From assembly GCA_020881835.1 (NCBI GenBank), contig CP052876.1:1364001-1428000 (forward strand): DNA of 64,000 nucleotides. The letters run 5' to 3'. A program made the translations under genes and the position numbers. Below, in pieces: positions 1 through 10,500 of this stretch (positions are counted from its first letter, which is position 1; the number at the start of each line of letters is the position of its first letter). This stretch comes from Kineosporiaceae bacterium SCSIO 59966. GTDB taxonomy: Bacteria > Actinomycetota > Actinomycetes > Actinomycetales > SCSIO-59966. A model generated the notes under the pieces. That model made no database searches and had not been told where the DNA came from. It was given only the letters and a program-made list of their open reading frames with translations.

Positions 1-309
1 GTCGTCCAGCAGCACGACACCGGCGAGGTGCTCATGGTCGCGTGGATGGACGACGAGGCCCTGCACCGCACCCTGACCACCGGGCGGACCTGGTTCTGGA
101 GCCGCAGCCGCCAGCAGTACTGGCGCAAGGGGGACACCTCCGGCGCCGTCCAGCACGTGCGATCGGTGCACCTGGACTGCGACGGGGACGCGGTGCTCGT
201 GCGGGTCGAGCAGGTCGGCGCGGCCTGCCACACCGGCACCCGGAGCTGCTTCGACGGCCGGCGTCTCGACGCCCCCGGCCCGGACGACGCCGCCGGAGGC
301 GACCGGTGA
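1..309 (+). CDS. hisI: Phosphoribosyl-AMP cyclohydrolase, 5'-truncated by the window edge
   Basis: HisI opens the purine ring of phosphoribosyl-AMP, the third step of histidine synthesis, in the cytoplasm. The frame is open from base 1, so the N-terminus lies outside the window and about 102 residues remain. The acidic metal-binding cluster DCDGD (175-189) and the zinc cysteines of CHTGTRSCF near the C-terminus are both present, so the active site looks intact. The stop codon overlaps the GTG start of trpE, so the two genes are probably translationally coupled. A his-trp junction of this kind is common in Actinomycetota. Identity is secure; only the length is incomplete. Confidence 0.95.
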   Translation, partial: VVQQHDTGEVLMVAWMDDEALHRTLTTGRTWFWSRSRQQYWRKGDTSGAVQHVRSVHLDCDGDAVLVRVEQVGAACHTGTRSCFDGRRLDAPGPDDAAGGDR

Positions 310-1919
310 CCGGGCCGGGCGACGTCCCACTGGGCCAGGTGTGGCCGGACCTGCCCACGTTCCGGGAGCTGGCCACCGACCGGCGGGTGATCCCGGTCGT
401 GCGCCGGCTGCTCGCCGACGCCGAGACCCCGGTCGGCCTGTACCGCAAGCTGGCCGCGGACGGCCCGGGCACGTTCCTGCTGGAGTCCGCCGAGCACGGC
501 GGGGTGTGGTCGCGGTACTCGATCGTCGGCGTGCGGGCCGGGGCGGTGCTCACCGCCCGGGACGGGCAGGCGGTGTGGCTCGGTGAGCCGCCGGTCGGCG
601 TTCCCGTCGGCGGGCCCGTGCTCGACGCTCTCGCAGGCACCCTCGAGGCCCTCGCGACCCCACGGCTGGCCGGCCTGCCGCCGCTGACCGGGGGGATGGT
701 CGGCGCCGTCGCCTACGACGCCGTGCGGCACTGGGAGCGGATCGGGGACGACGCCCCGGACGAGCTCGACCTGCCCGACCTGTGCATGTCGCTGGCCACC
801 GACGTCGCGGTGCTCGACCACGCCGACGGGACCGTGCTGCTCGTCGCCAACGCGGTCAACCACGACGACACGGACGAGCGCGTCGACGAGGCCTGGCAGG
901 ACGCCGTCGCCCGGCTGCAGGCGATGACCCGCCGGCTCGCCGAACCGGCGCCCTCGACGGTCACCGGGTACGACCAGGCCGCGGAGCCGCGGCCGCGGCG
1001 GCGGACCTCCCGGGAGGACTACCTGGCCGCCGTCCGCACCGCCCAGCAGGCGATCCGGGACGGCGAGGCCTTCCAGGTCGTGGTCTCCCAGCGGTTCGAC
1101 GTCGACTGCCCGGCCGACGCCCTGGACGTCTACCGCTGCCTGCGCGCGTCCAACCCCAGCCCGTACATGTACCTCTACCGGGGACGCACCGCCGACGGCG
1201 AGGCGTTCGACGTCGTCGGCTCCAGCCCCGAGGCACTCGTCAAGGTCACCGGCGGCCAGCTGCTGGCCCACCCCATCGCCGGTACCCGGCCCCGCGGCGA
1301 GCACCCGGAGGAGGACGCCCGGCTGGCCGAGGACCTGCTCGGCGACGCCAAGGAGCGCGCCGAGCACCTCATGCTCGTCGACCTCGCCCGCAACGACCTG
1401 TCCCGGGTCGGCCAGCCGGGCAGTGTCGACGTCGTCGACTTCATGTCGGTGGAGCGGTACAGCCACGTCATGCACCTGGTGTCCACGGTGACCGCACGGC
1501 TGGAGCCCGGGTGCTCGGCGGTCGACGTGCTGCGGGCCGCGTTCCCCGCCGGGACCCTGTCCGGGGCGCCGAAGCCGCGGGCGATGCAGCTCATCGAGCA
1601 GCTCGAGCCGGTGCGACGTGGCGTCTACGGCGGGGTCGTCGGCTACCTCGACCTGGCCGGCGACGTCGACCTGGCCATCGCGATCCGCACGGCGGTGATC
1701 CGCCACGGTGTCGCCCACGTCCAGGCCGGGGCCGGCGTGGTCGCGGACTCGGTGCCCGAGCTCGAGGAGGCCGAGTGCCGGCACAAGGCCGCCGCCGTGC
1801 TGGCCGCGGTCGCCAGGGCGGCGACGATGGCACCGCCCGCGCCGTTGCCCGAACCGATGGCGGTGCCGGCCGGCGGGGCGCTCGGCGGGGCGGTCGGCGC
1901 CCCCGGGGACTCCAGGTGA
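306..1919 (+). CDS. trpE: Anthranilate synthase component I
   Basis: Makes anthranilate from chorismate, with ammonia supplied by a TrpG subunit that is not encoded in this window. The GTG at 306 overlaps the hisI stop and gives 537 residues, a normal TrpE length; longer in-frame readings run back through hisI. The feedback-inhibition motif LLES is at residues 58-61, so tryptophan inhibition is expected. The C-terminal chorismate-binding domain shows [21 protein letters not shown] and [10 protein letters not shown]. The last 30 residues are a low-complexity Ala/Pro/Gly tail. The stop overlaps the GTG of the next gene by four bases, so hisI, trpE and the membrane protein form one run. Confidence 0.96.
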   Translation: MTGPGDVPLGQVWPDLPTFRELATDRRVIPVVRRLLADAETPVGLYRKLAADGPGTFLLESAEHGGVWSRYSIVGVRAGAVLTARDGQAVWLGEPPVGVPVGGPVLDALAGTLEALATPRLAGLPPLTGGMVGAVAYDAVRHWERIGDDAPDELDLPDLCMSLATDVAVLDHADGTVLLVANAVNHDDTDERVDEAWQDAVARLQAMTRRLAEPAPSTVTGYDQAAEPRPRRRTSREDYLAAVRTAQQAIRDGEAFQVVVSQRFDVDCPADALDVYRCLRASNPSPYMYLYRGRTADGEAFDVVGSSPEALVKVTGGQLLAHPIAGTRPRGEHPEEDARLAEDLLGDAKERAEHLMLVDLARNDLSRVGQPGSVDVVDFMSVERYSHVMHLVSTVTARLEPGCSAVDVLRAAFPAGTLSGAPKPRAMQLIEQLEPVRRGVYGGVVGYLDLAGDVDLAIAIRTAVIRHGVAHVQAGAGVVADSVPELEEAECRHKAAAVLAAVARAATMAPPAPLPEPMAVPAGGALGGAVGAPGDSR

Positions 1920-2548
1920 ACGCGCCGGTCCGGACGCTGACCCGGGGCCGCGTCGTCCTGCTCGCCCTGCTGCTGGGCCTGGCCCTGCTGCTGGCGGCCG
2001 GCCGCCCGTGGCTGCACGCCGACCTCACCGGTCTGCTGGCCGGCACGCCCTCGGTCGCGGTCCCCGGGACGCAGGCCGCTCCGACGGTGCCCGCAGTCGC
2101 GCTGGTCGCGCTCGCCGCGGCCGCCGCCCTGAGCATCGCCGGGCGCGTCGGCCGGGTCGCGGCCGCGGTGGCGCTCAGCGCCGGCGGGGTGGCCGCTTCC
2201 GCCGCAGCCCTCGCCGCGGCGAACGACCCGGTCGCCCTGGCCTCCGCGGCCGTCGCCACCCGGACGGCCGGGGTACCACTGGCCGCCGAGCAGGTCACCG
2301 TGACGGCCTGGCCCGCCGTCGCGGCCGTCCTCGGGGCCCTGCTCGCCGTCCTCGGAGCGGTGGCGGCCGTCGCCGGCCGCGGGTGGGGCGGGGGACGCCG
2401 CTACGAGCCGGCCCAGCGGGCCCAGCCGGCCCAGGCGGCCCAGCCGGCCCAGTCCAGCGAGTCGCCCGAGCGGACGGCACCGGACGAGCGGAGCGGCGAG
2501 CCGGTCGACGACTGGGACGCCCTCACCCGCGGCGAGGACCCGACCTGA
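1916..2548 (+). CDS. Trp-operon-associated membrane protein (TIGR02234-like)
   Basis: A 210-residue integral membrane protein of the Trp_oprn_chp type, which in Actinomycetota regularly lies next to trpE or trpC; its function is not established. The GTG start overlaps the trpE stop (GTGA). Hydrophobic segments are visible at about residues 11-29, 58-78, 82-100 and 130-152. The charged cytoplasmic tail contains AQPAQ-type repeats and ends in acidic residues (DDWDALTRGEDPT). The family call rests on position beside trpE, length and topology rather than on a catalytic motif. Confidence 0.8.
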   Translation: MNAPVRTLTRGRVVLLALLLGLALLLAAGRPWLHADLTGLLAGTPSVAVPGTQAAPTVPAVALVALAAAAALSIAGRVGRVAAAVALSAGGVAASAAALAAANDPVALASAAVATRTAGVPLAAEQVTVTAWPAVAAVLGALLAVLGAVAAVAGRGWGGGRRYEPAQRAQPAQAAQPAQSSESPERTAPDERSGEPVDDWDALTRGEDPT

Positions 2549-2565
2549 CTGACACAATGCCAGTC

Positions 2566-2856
2566 ATGACGACGGACCCACAGTCTCCCCTTCGCCGGCA
2601 GACCACGCTCAGCAGCCACCAGGACAAGCCCGCCGGCGGCGGGCACGGCGGCCACGGCCACAGCCTGGCCGCGTGGGTCGCGGTGGCCGTCATGCTCGTC
2701 GGGTTCGCGGTGATGTCCTTCGCCGTCGTCGGGACGTCGGTGGGCTGGTTCGTCGGCGGTGTGGTCGTCACCGTCATCGGCGCGGTGCTCGGCAAGGTCC
2801 TCTCGGCGATGGGCTTCGGCGCCGGCGGGCGCGACGAGGGCGGCGGCGTGCGCTGA
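2566..2856 (+). CDS. Small HGxxPAAW-type membrane protein
   Basis: A 96-residue protein with a hydrophilic, glycine- and histidine-rich N-terminus followed by the family signature, here HGHSLAAW, and two adjacent hydrophobic helices (about residues 35-55 and 60-80). Members of this actinobacterial family sit between trpE and trpC and have no known function. Two in-frame ATGs are possible (2557 and 2566). The second is preferred because CACAAT at 2553-2558 would be a -10 box whose transcript starts at that ATG. A start at 2557 would overlap the -10 box. Confidence 0.8.
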   Translation: MTTDPQSPLRRQTTLSSHQDKPAGGGHGGHGHSLAAWVAVAVMLVGFAVMSFAVVGTSVGWFVGGVVVTVIGAVLGKVLSAMGFGAGGRDEGGGVR

Positions 2857-2916
2857 CCTCCGAGCGCACTGCCACAGGCCGGACTGCCAGAGGCCGGAGC
2901 GTCAGGGGCGGGACCG

Positions 2917-3522
2917 TCAGGGGTTGCCGAGCCGGTCCTCGATGCAGGCCTGCTGCTCCTCGCTGCTGAGGCTCGGGTCGGCGCAGTCCGCGATGCCCTG
3001 CCAGGTGTCGGACTGGAAGAACGTCAGCGCCACGACGGTCACCACGATCGACAGGACCAGCGCGATCGCCGACAGGACGATGCCGGTCAGGGCGACCCCG
3101 CCGTTGGTCGCCTCGCCGCGGCGGGCCTTGCCGCGGCCGACGACGCCCAGGACGATGCCGACGACCGCGAGCACCATCGCCACCACGTTCGCGAACGGGA
3201 TCCAGAACCCGAGCAGGGCCAGGATCCCGAGCACGAGCGCGGCCACGCCGGTGCCGTTGCTCGGTCCCGGCCCTGACCCGGTGTAGCCGCCCGGGCCCAG
3301 CGGGTACTGCTGGCCGTACTGCGACTGGCCGTACTGCGGGGGTGCCGGCTGGCCGTACTGCGGGGGCGCCCCGTACTGCGGCTGGCCGTACTGCGGCCCC
3401 CCGTACTGGCCCGGCTGGTACTGCGGCGGCTGGTCCGGCGCGGGCTGGTCCGGTGGCGGCCGGTACGGCTGCGGGTTGTCCGGCTGCTGGCCGTCCGGCT
3501 GCGGACCGTTCGGGGTGCTCAT
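2917..3522 (-). CDS. DUF4190 membrane protein with PQYGQ-rich N-terminus
   Basis: A 201-residue protein. The first 85 residues are Pro/Gln/Tyr/Gly-rich with repeated PQYGQ-like units and should be disordered and cytoplasmic. Two long hydrophobic segments follow, with the glycine-rich turn typical of DUF4190 ([17 protein letters not shown]) between them. A short C-terminal outer tail has two cysteines (DCADPS and QACIED) that could form a disulfide. It lies opposite to the trp genes. The -10 box TAGCGT (minus strand, 3529-3534) is six bases before the ATG, pointing to a leaderless transcript. Function is unknown. Confidence 0.8.
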   Translation of the reverse strand: MSTPNGPQPDGQQPDNPQPYRPPPDQPAPDQPPQYQPGQYGGPQYGQPQYGAPPQYGQPAPPQYGQSQYGQQYPLGPGGYTGSGPGPSNGTGVAALVLGILALLGFWIPFANVVAMVLAVVGIVLGVVGRGKARRGEATNGGVALTGIVLSAIALVLSIVVTVVALTFFQSDTWQGIADCADPSLSSEEQQACIEDRLGNP

Positions 3523-3593
3523 CCCCCCACGCTAGCCGCCGAGGGCCCCGGGCGGCCGGGAACGACGCGGTGACGGCGTCTAGCATCGGTGCC

Positions 3594-4421
3594 GTGACCG
3601 TCCTCGACGACATCATCGCCGGCGTCCGGGAGGACCTCGCCGACCGCGAGCGGGCCGTCGACCTCGACCGGCTCAAGGAGCTCGCCCGCCGCGCCCCGGA
3701 GGCCCGGGACGCCGTGGCAGCCCTGCGGCCGGTGGACGACGACGGCGCCGGGCGGGTCGCGGTCATCGCCGAGGTCAAGCGGTCCAGTCCGAGCAAGGGT
3801 GCGCTGGCCGCCATCGGCGACCCGGCGGGGCTGGCCCGGGACTACGAGGCCGGCGGCGCCTCGGTGATCTCCGTGCTCACCGAGCGGCGACGGTTCGGCG
3901 GCACCCTGCAGGACCTCACCGACGTGCGGGCCGCGGTCGACGTGCCGGTGCTGCGCAAGGACTTCGTCGTCACCCCCTACCAGGTGTGGGAGGCCCGGGC
4001 CCACGGCGCGGACCTCGTCCTGCTCATCGTCGCGGCCCTCGACCAGCCCACGCTGGTGTCCCTCGTCGAGCGCGTGCACTCACTCGGCATGACCGCCCTG
4101 GTCGAGGTGCACGACGCGCACGAGGTGCGGCGTGCCCTCGACGCCGGCGCCCGGGTCATCGGCGTTAACGCCCGCGACCTGCGCACCCTGGAGGTCGACC
4201 GGTCGACGTTCGGCCGGCTCGCCGACCTCGTCCCGGACGACGTCGTCAAGGTGGCCGAGTCCGGCGTCCGGGGCCCGCACGACGTCCTGGAGTACGCCCG
4301 GGCCGGCGCCCACGCCGTCCTCGTCGGGGAGTGCCTCGTCACCGGCGGTGACCCGCGCGAGGCCGTCGCCGACCTCGTCGCCGCGGGCGCCCACCCCGCG
4401 CTGCGGACGGCGCGGCGGTGA
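3594..4421 (+). CDS. trpC: Indole-3-glycerol phosphate synthase
   Basis: Closes the indole ring of CdRP to give indole-3-glycerol phosphate, the substrate of TrpA. The 275-residue TIM barrel shows the core motifs [31 protein letters not shown] and VAESGV. The GTG at 3594 follows a TAGCAT -10 box (3581-3586) by seven bases, so the mRNA is probably leaderless; frames extending upstream run through that promoter. The stop overlaps the trpB GTG by four bases, starting a trpC-trpB-trpA-lgt operon. No trpD or trpF is in the window. Confidence 0.96.
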   Translation: MTVLDDIIAGVREDLADRERAVDLDRLKELARRAPEARDAVAALRPVDDDGAGRVAVIAEVKRSSPSKGALAAIGDPAGLARDYEAGGASVISVLTERRRFGGTLQDLTDVRAAVDVPVLRKDFVVTPYQVWEARAHGADLVLLIVAALDQPTLVSLVERVHSLGMTALVEVHDAHEVRRALDAGARVIGVNARDLRTLEVDRSTFGRLADLVPDDVVKVAESGVRGPHDVLEYARAGAHAVLVGECLVTGGDPREAVADLVAAGAHPALRTARR

Positions 4422-5689
4422 GCGCCGGGCTGTCCGGCGAGCGCGGACCGTACTTCGGCCAGTTCGGCGGCCGGTTCGTCCCCGAGGCGCTCATCGGCCC
4501 GCTGGCCGACCTCGAGCAGGCCTACGCCGAGGCCGTCGCCGACCCGGCGTTCACCGCCGAGCTCGACCGGCTGCACCGCACCTACACCGGGCGCCCGAGC
4601 ATCCTCACCGAGGTGCCCCGGTTCGCCGAGCATGCCGGCGGCGCCCGGATCCTGCTCAAGCGGGAGGACCTCAACCACACCGGCTCACACAAGATCAACA
4701 ACGTGCTCGGTCAGGCGCTGCTGACCCGGCGGATGGGCAAGCCGCGGATCATCGCCGAGACCGGTGCCGGCCAGCACGGGGTCGCCTCGGCCACCGCCGC
4801 CGCCCTGCTCGGCCTGGAGTGCGTCGTCTACATGGGCGAGGAGGACACCCGCCGCCAGGCGCTCAACGTGGCCCGGATGCGATTGCTCGGCGCGCAGGTC
4901 GTCCCGGTGACGACCGGTTCACGGACCCTCAAGGACGCCATCAACGAGGCCCTGCGGGACTGGGTGACCAACGTCGAGGACACCCACTACCTGCTGGGCA
5001 CCGTCGCCGGGCCGCACCCCTTCCCGGTGATGGTCCGCGACTTCCACCGAATCATCGGCGTCGAGGCCCGCGCCCAGGTGCTCGACCTCGTCGGCCGGCT
5101 CCCGGACGTCGTGGCCGCCTGCGTCGGCGGCGGGTCGAACGCGATCGGCATCTTCCACGCCTTCCTCGACGACCCCGGCGTCCGGCTGATCGGCTACGAG
5201 GCCGGTGGCGACGGCGTCGACACCGGGCGGCACGCCGCGAGCATCACCGCCCACCAGGTCGGCGTCCTGCACGGCGCCCGCTCGTACCTGCTCCAGGACG
5301 AGGACGGGCAGACCGTCGAGAGCCACTCCGTCTCCGCCGGGCTCGACTACCCCGGCGTCGGACCCGAGCACGCCTGGCTCGCGGACACCGGACGCGCCAG
5401 CTACGAGGCGGTCACCGACGCCGAGGCGATGGAGGCCGTCCAGCTGCTGTGCCGCACCGAGGGGATCATCCCGGCGATCGAGAGCGCGCACGCCCTGGCC
5501 GGAGCGCTGCGCGTCGGCCGCGAGCTCGGCCCGGACGGCGTCGTCCTGGTCAACCTCTCCGGCCGCGGCGACAAGGACGTCGACACCGCGGCCCGCTGGT
5601 TCGGCCTGGTCAGCGACGCCGACCTCGTCCAGTCCGAGGTGGCCCGGGCCGGGGACCCGGCCGAGCACGGCGAGGGGAGCGGCTGGTGA
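4418..5689 (+). CDS. trpB: Tryptophan synthase beta chain
   Basis: The PLP-dependent subunit that condenses indole with serine to give tryptophan. It has 423 residues, slightly longer than the usual 400. The PLP lysine lies in GSHKINN, the phosphate-cradle loop is GGGSNAIG, and the glycine-rich C-terminus ([10 protein letters not shown]) is intact. GTGA overlaps couple it to trpC upstream and trpA downstream, which fits equal production of the two subunits of the alpha2-beta2 complex. Confidence 0.97.
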   Translation: MSAGLSGERGPYFGQFGGRFVPEALIGPLADLEQAYAEAVADPAFTAELDRLHRTYTGRPSILTEVPRFAEHAGGARILLKREDLNHTGSHKINNVLGQALLTRRMGKPRIIAETGAGQHGVASATAAALLGLECVVYMGEEDTRRQALNVARMRLLGAQVVPVTTGSRTLKDAINEALRDWVTNVEDTHYLLGTVAGPHPFPVMVRDFHRIIGVEARAQVLDLVGRLPDVVAACVGGGSNAIGIFHAFLDDPGVRLIGYEAGGDGVDTGRHAASITAHQVGVLHGARSYLLQDEDGQTVESHSVSAGLDYPGVGPEHAWLADTGRASYEAVTDAEAMEAVQLLCRTEGIIPAIESAHALAGALRVGRELGPDGVVLVNLSGRGDKDVDTAARWFGLVSDADLVQSEVARAGDPAEHGEGSGW

Positions 5690-6507
5690 GCGCGGACGGC
5701 GGCGGGCGCCGCAGCGGGCCCGCCATCGACGCCGCCACCGGCGCCGGCCGCGCCGCTCTCATCGGCTACCTCCCGGTCGGCTTCCCCGACCTGGCCACCT
5801 CCGTGACCGCCGCCCGGGCGATGGTGGCTGCCGGCGTGGACGTCGTCGAGCTGGGCCTGCCGTACTCCGACCCGGTGATGGACGGCCCGGTCATCCAGCA
5901 GGCCGCCGACGCCGCACTGCGCGGCGGCACCCGCACCCGCGACGTGCTCTCCGCGGTCGAGCAGGTCGCCGGCACCGGGGCGCCGGTGCTCGTGATGAGC
6001 TACTGGAACCCGGTGCTGCGGTACGGCGTCGAGGCGTTCGCCCGTGACCTCGCCGCGGCCGGCGGCGCCGGGCTGATCACCCCGGACCTCGTCCCGGAGG
6101 AGGCGGCGGACTGGGTCGCCGCCGCGGACGCCCACGACCTGGACCGGGTGTTCCTCGTCGCGCCGTCCTCGAGCCCGCAGCGACTGCGCATCACTGCGGC
6201 CGCCAGCCGCGGGTTCGTCTACGCCGCCTCGACGATGGGCGTCACCGGCGCCCGGGCCGCGGTCGGGACCGCCGCTGCCCGGCTCGTCGCGGACACCCGC
6301 GCCGCCGGGGCGCAGCGGGTCTGCGTCGGGCTCGGGGTGTCCACCGCCGACCAGGCGGCCGAGGTCGCCGCGTTCGCCGACGGCGTCATCGTCGGCTCCG
6401 CCCTCGTCACCCGGCTCGCCGACGGCGGACCGGACGCCGTCGCCGACCTCGCCGTCGACCTGTCCGCCGGTGTGCGCCGCCGGGCTGGAAAGGAGATCCC
6501 GTGCTGA
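5686..6507 (+). CDS. trpA: Tryptophan synthase alpha chain
   Basis: Cleaves indole-3-glycerol phosphate and channels the indole to TrpB. The 273-residue TIM barrel keeps the catalytic Glu and Asp in [14 protein letters not shown] and the loop STMGVTGAR. The GTG at 5686 overlaps the trpB stop by four bases; the open frame upstream is a shadow of trpB. The last codons overlap the lgt start and contain the lgt ribosome-binding site. Confidence 0.96.
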   Translation: MSADGGGRRSGPAIDAATGAGRAALIGYLPVGFPDLATSVTAARAMVAAGVDVVELGLPYSDPVMDGPVIQQAADAALRGGTRTRDVLSAVEQVAGTGAPVLVMSYWNPVLRYGVEAFARDLAAAGGAGLITPDLVPEEAADWVAAADAHDLDRVFLVAPSSSPQRLRITAAASRGFVYAASTMGVTGARAAVGTAAARLVADTRAAGAQRVCVGLGVSTADQAAEVAAFADGVIVGSALVTRLADGGPDAVADLAVDLSAGVRRRAGKEIPC

Positions 6508-7370
6508 CCGGCATCCCCAGCCCGCCGGAGGCGGTCTGGTACCTCGGCCCGGTGCCGATCCGCGCGTACGCCCTGGCCATCATCGCCGGCATCGTCGTCG
6601 CCGTCTGGCTCGGTGAGCGCCGCTGGGTGGCCCGCGGCGGCGAGCCCGGCACGGTCGCCGACATCGCCGTGTGGGCGGTCCCGTTCGGGGTCGTCGGCGG
6701 CCGGCTCTACCACGTGGTGTCCAGCCCGGACGCCTACTTCGGTCCGGACGGCGACCCCGCCCGGATCATCCGGATCTGGGAGGGCGGCCTCGGCATCTGG
6801 GGGGCGGTCGCCCTGGGGGCCGTCGGGGCCGCGATCGGCGCCCGCCAGGCCGGCGTCCGGCTGGCGCCGCTGGCGGACGCGGTCGCCCCCGGCATCCTGC
6901 TCGCCCAGGCCGTCGGCCGGCTCGGCAACTGGTTCAACCAGGAGCTGTTCGGCCGGCCCACCGACCTGCCCTGGGGGCTGGAGATCGACCCCGAGCACCG
7001 GCCGGCCGGCTACGAGCAGGTCGCCACCTTCCACCCGACGTTCCTGTACGAGATGGTGTGGAACGTCGCCGCAGCCCTGCTGCTCATCTGGCTGGACCGC
7101 CGGTACCGGCTCGGGCACGGCCAGGTGTTCTGGGGCTACGTCGTCCTCTACACCCTGGGGCGGGTGTGGATCGAGGCGCTGCGGATCGACCCCGCCGAGC
7201 AGGTGCTCGGCCTGCGGCTCAACATCTGGACGTCGGTGCTGGTCGGCCTCGTCGGCGTCGTCGGCTTCGTCGTGAGCCGGCGCCGCCACGGCGCCCGCGG
7301 GCCGGACGGACCGGAGGCGGTCCGCCGGGACGCCGTCGCGGCACCCGCCGACGAGACGTCCGCATCCTGA
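6501..7370 (+). CDS. lgt: Prolipoprotein diacylglyceryl transferase
   Basis: An integral membrane enzyme that moves diacylglycerol onto the lipobox cysteine of prolipoproteins, such as the binding protein at 16.7 kb and the lipoprotein at 47.4 kb. In its 289 residues the Lgt signature [13 protein letters not shown] is intact, together with HPTFLYE and several membrane helices. The tail is charged. Start at GTG 6501, preceded by AAAGGAG at 6489-6495; it overlaps trpA by seven bases, an arrangement often seen in Actinomycetota. Confidence 0.95.
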   Translation: MLTGIPSPPEAVWYLGPVPIRAYALAIIAGIVVAVWLGERRWVARGGEPGTVADIAVWAVPFGVVGGRLYHVVSSPDAYFGPDGDPARIIRIWEGGLGIWGAVALGAVGAAIGARQAGVRLAPLADAVAPGILLAQAVGRLGNWFNQELFGRPTDLPWGLEIDPEHRPAGYEQVATFHPTFLYEMVWNVAAALLLIWLDRRYRLGHGQVFWGYVVLYTLGRVWIEALRIDPAEQVLGLRLNIWTSVLVGLVGVVGFVVSRRRHGARGPDGPEAVRRDAVAAPADETSAS

Positions 7371-7545
7371 GACCCGTTGCCCGCGTGGTGGTACTGCGGG
7401 GCGGGGACAGTCGTGTAAAGTTCCCGCCAAGCAACGGGGCCAGCGACGTCCCCACCCCTCTTCGGGAGCCGGTCGGCTCCCCGCCAACCCGGACGTCGAC
7501 GGTGCTCTTCCAGCCCTCGCCGGCGTCCCCTTCAGGATGGTGCTG
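7371..7545 (+). promoter_or_regulatory. gltB promoter and leader region
   Basis: A 175-base gap before gltB. TGTAAAGT at 7414-7421 contains an extended -10 (TAAAGT at 7416-7421), with no good -35 box. This gives a leader of about 115 bases containing a perfect 7-bp hairpin, GGGAGCC / GGCTCCC (7464-7470 and 7475-7481, loop GGTC). I could not assign the leader to a known riboswitch. Nitrogen control would be expected for this operon, but no clear GlnR box was seen. Confidence 0.4.
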
Positions 7546-10500
7546 ATGGACCTCTTGGTGCACGACGACCCGACCCGCTCCCCGGTCCGGCGGTTCTCCG
7601 CCCTCCCGCAGGCCCAGGGCCTGTACGACCCGGTCGCCGAGCGGGACGCCTGCGGGGTGGCCTTCGTCGCCACCCTGCGCGGCGAGGCCGGGCACGACGT
7701 CGTCGAGCACGCCCTCACCGCGCTGCGCAACCTCGACCACCGGGGTGCCGTCGGTGCCGAGGCGGACACCGGTGACGGCGCGGGCATCCTCACCCAGGTC
7801 CCCGACGCGTTCCTGCGCGAGGTGAGCGGCCTGGACCTGCCGGCGCGCGGCACCTACGCGGTCGGCACCGCCTTCCTGCCGGACGACGACGCCGAGGCCG
7901 CCGCCGCGGTGGCGGGGATCGAGCGGCTGGCCGACCAGGAGGACCTGCGGGTGATCGGGTGGCGCGACCTCCCGGTGGCCGCCGACCTCGTCGGCGCCGC
8001 CGCCCGCGCGTGCATGCCCCGGTTCCGCCAGGTGTTCGTCGCCGCCCGCCGGCTGCCGGTCCAGGGGATCGCGCTGGACCGGATGGCGTTCCGGCTGCGC
8101 AAGCGGGCCGAGCGCGAGCTCGGCGTGTACCTGCCCTCGCTGTCCTGCCGGACCCTGGTCTACAAGGGCATGCTGACGACCACCCAGCTCGAGCCGTTCT
8201 TCCCCGACCTGTCCGACCGGCGCTACGTCACCGAGCTGGCGCTCGTGCACTCGCGGTTCTCTACGAACACGTTCCCGTCGTGGCCGCTGGCGCACCCGTA
8301 CCGGTTCATCGCCCACAACGGTGAGATCAACACCGTCACCGGCAACCGCAACTGGATGCGGGCCCGGGAGTCGAGCCTGGCCAGCGACGTGATCCCCGGC
8401 GACCTCGCCGACCTCGCCCCGGTGTGCACCCCGGGGGCGAGCGACTCGGCGACCTTCGACGAGGTGCTCGAGCTGCTGCACCTCGGCGGGCGGTCGCTGC
8501 CGCACGCCGTCCTCATGATGATCCCCGAGGCCTGGGAGAACCACGAGCAGATGGACCCGGCCCGCCGGGCCTTCTACGAGTTCCACTCGATGGTCATGGA
8601 GCCGTGGGACGGCCCGGCCGCCGTGGCGTTCACCGACGGCACCGTCATCGGCGCGGTCCTGGACCGCAACGGCCTGCGCCCGGCCCGGTACGTCGTCACC
8701 GACGACGGCCTGGTCGTGCTGGCCTCCGAGACCGGCGTCCTGGACCTCGACCCCGCCCGGGTGGTGCGCCGCGGCCGGCTGCAGCCGGGCCGGATGTTCC
8801 TCGTCGACACCGCGCACGGGCGCATCGTCGACGACGACGAGGTCAAGGCCGAGCTGGCCGCCCAGCACCCGTACGACGAGTGGCTGCACGCCGGGGTGAT
8901 CCGCCTCGAGGACCTGCCCGAGCGTGAGCACGTCGCGCACACGCACTCCTCGGTCACCCGCCGCCAGCAGACCTTCGGGTACACCCAGGAGGAGCTGCGC
9001 GTCCTGCTGCGGCCGATGGCCGCCACCGGCGCCGAGCCGATCGGGTCGATGGGTACCGACACCCCGGTCGCCGTGCTGAGCGAACGGCCCCGGCTGCTGT
9101 TCGACTACTTCACCCAGCTGTTCGCCCAGGTCACCAACCCCCCGCTGGACGCGATCCGCGAGGAGCTCGTCACCTCGCTGGGCACCGTGCTGGGCCCGCA
9201 GCACAACCTCCTGGCCGCGGGACCGGCGCACTGCCGTCAGCTCGTGCTGCCGTTCCCGGTCATCGACAACGACGACCTCGCCAAGATCGTCCACATGAAC
9301 CGCGAGGGCGACCTGCCCGGCTACGCGACGCTGACCGTGCGGGGCCTGTACCCGGTGCACGAGGGCGCCGCCGGCCTCGCCCGCCGGCTGGACGAGATCT
9401 GCGCCGAGGTCTCCGCGGCGATCGCGGACGGCGTCCGGTTCGTCGTCCTGTCCGACCGCGACTCCGACGCGCAGTGGGCGCCGATCCCGTCGCTGCTGCT
9501 CACCGGCGCCGTCCACCACCACCTCATCCGGGAGCGCACCCGTACCCAGGTGGGCCTGCTCGTCGAGGCCGGGGACGTCCGCGAGGTGCACCACGTGGCG
9601 CTCCTGGTCGGGTACGGCGCCGGGGCGGTCAACCCGTACCTGGCGATGGAGTCCGTCGAGGACCTGGCCCGCAGCGGCCGGCTCGGCGACGTCACCCCCG
9701 AGCAGGCGGTCCGCAACCTCCTGCGAGCACTCGGCAAGGGTGTGCTCAAGGTGATGAGCAAGATGGGGGTGTCGACGGTGGCCTCCTACCGCGGCGCCCA
9801 GCTGTTCGAAGCCATCGGACTGGGGCCCGAGGTGGTCGACCGGTACTTCACCGGGACGACCAGCCGGCTCGGCGGCGTCGGCCTCGACGTCCTCGCCGAG
9901 GAGGTCCGCCGGCGGCACGCCACCGCGTACCCGGTCAGCGGCGTGAGCACCGCGCACCGCACCCTTGAGGTCGGCGGGGAGTACCAGTGGCGCCGCGAGG
10001 GCGAGCCGCACCTGTTCGACCCGGAGACGGTGTTCCGGCTCCAGCACGCCACCCGCGCCCGGCGCTACGACGTCTTCCGCGCCTACACCCGCCGGGTCGA
10101 CGACCAGTCCCGCCGGCTGATGACCCTGCGCGGGCTGCTCCAGCCCGTCACCGGCCGCGAGCCCGTGCCGGTCGAGGAGGTCGAGCCGGTGTCCTCGATC
10201 GTCCGGCGCTTCTCCACCGGCGCGATGAGCTACGGGTCCGTGTCCGCCGAGGCGCACGAGACCCTCGCCGTCGCGATGAACCGGCTCGGCGGCCGGTCCA
10301 ACACCGGCGAGGGCGGCGAGGACGTCGAGCGGCTGCTCGACCCGGCCCGCCGGTCGGCCGTCAAGCAGGTCGCCTCCGGCCGGTTCGGCGTGACCAGCGC
10401 CTACCTCACCTACGCCGACGACCTCCAGATCAAGATGGCGCAGGGCGCCAAGCCGGGGGAGGGCGGCCAGCTGCCCGGGCCGAAGGTGTACCCGTGGATC

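Noticed and set aside
42-305. N-terminal extension of trpE through hisI
   Set aside because: That frame overlaps hisI in another reading; GTG 306 gives a normal TrpE with LLES at the usual place.
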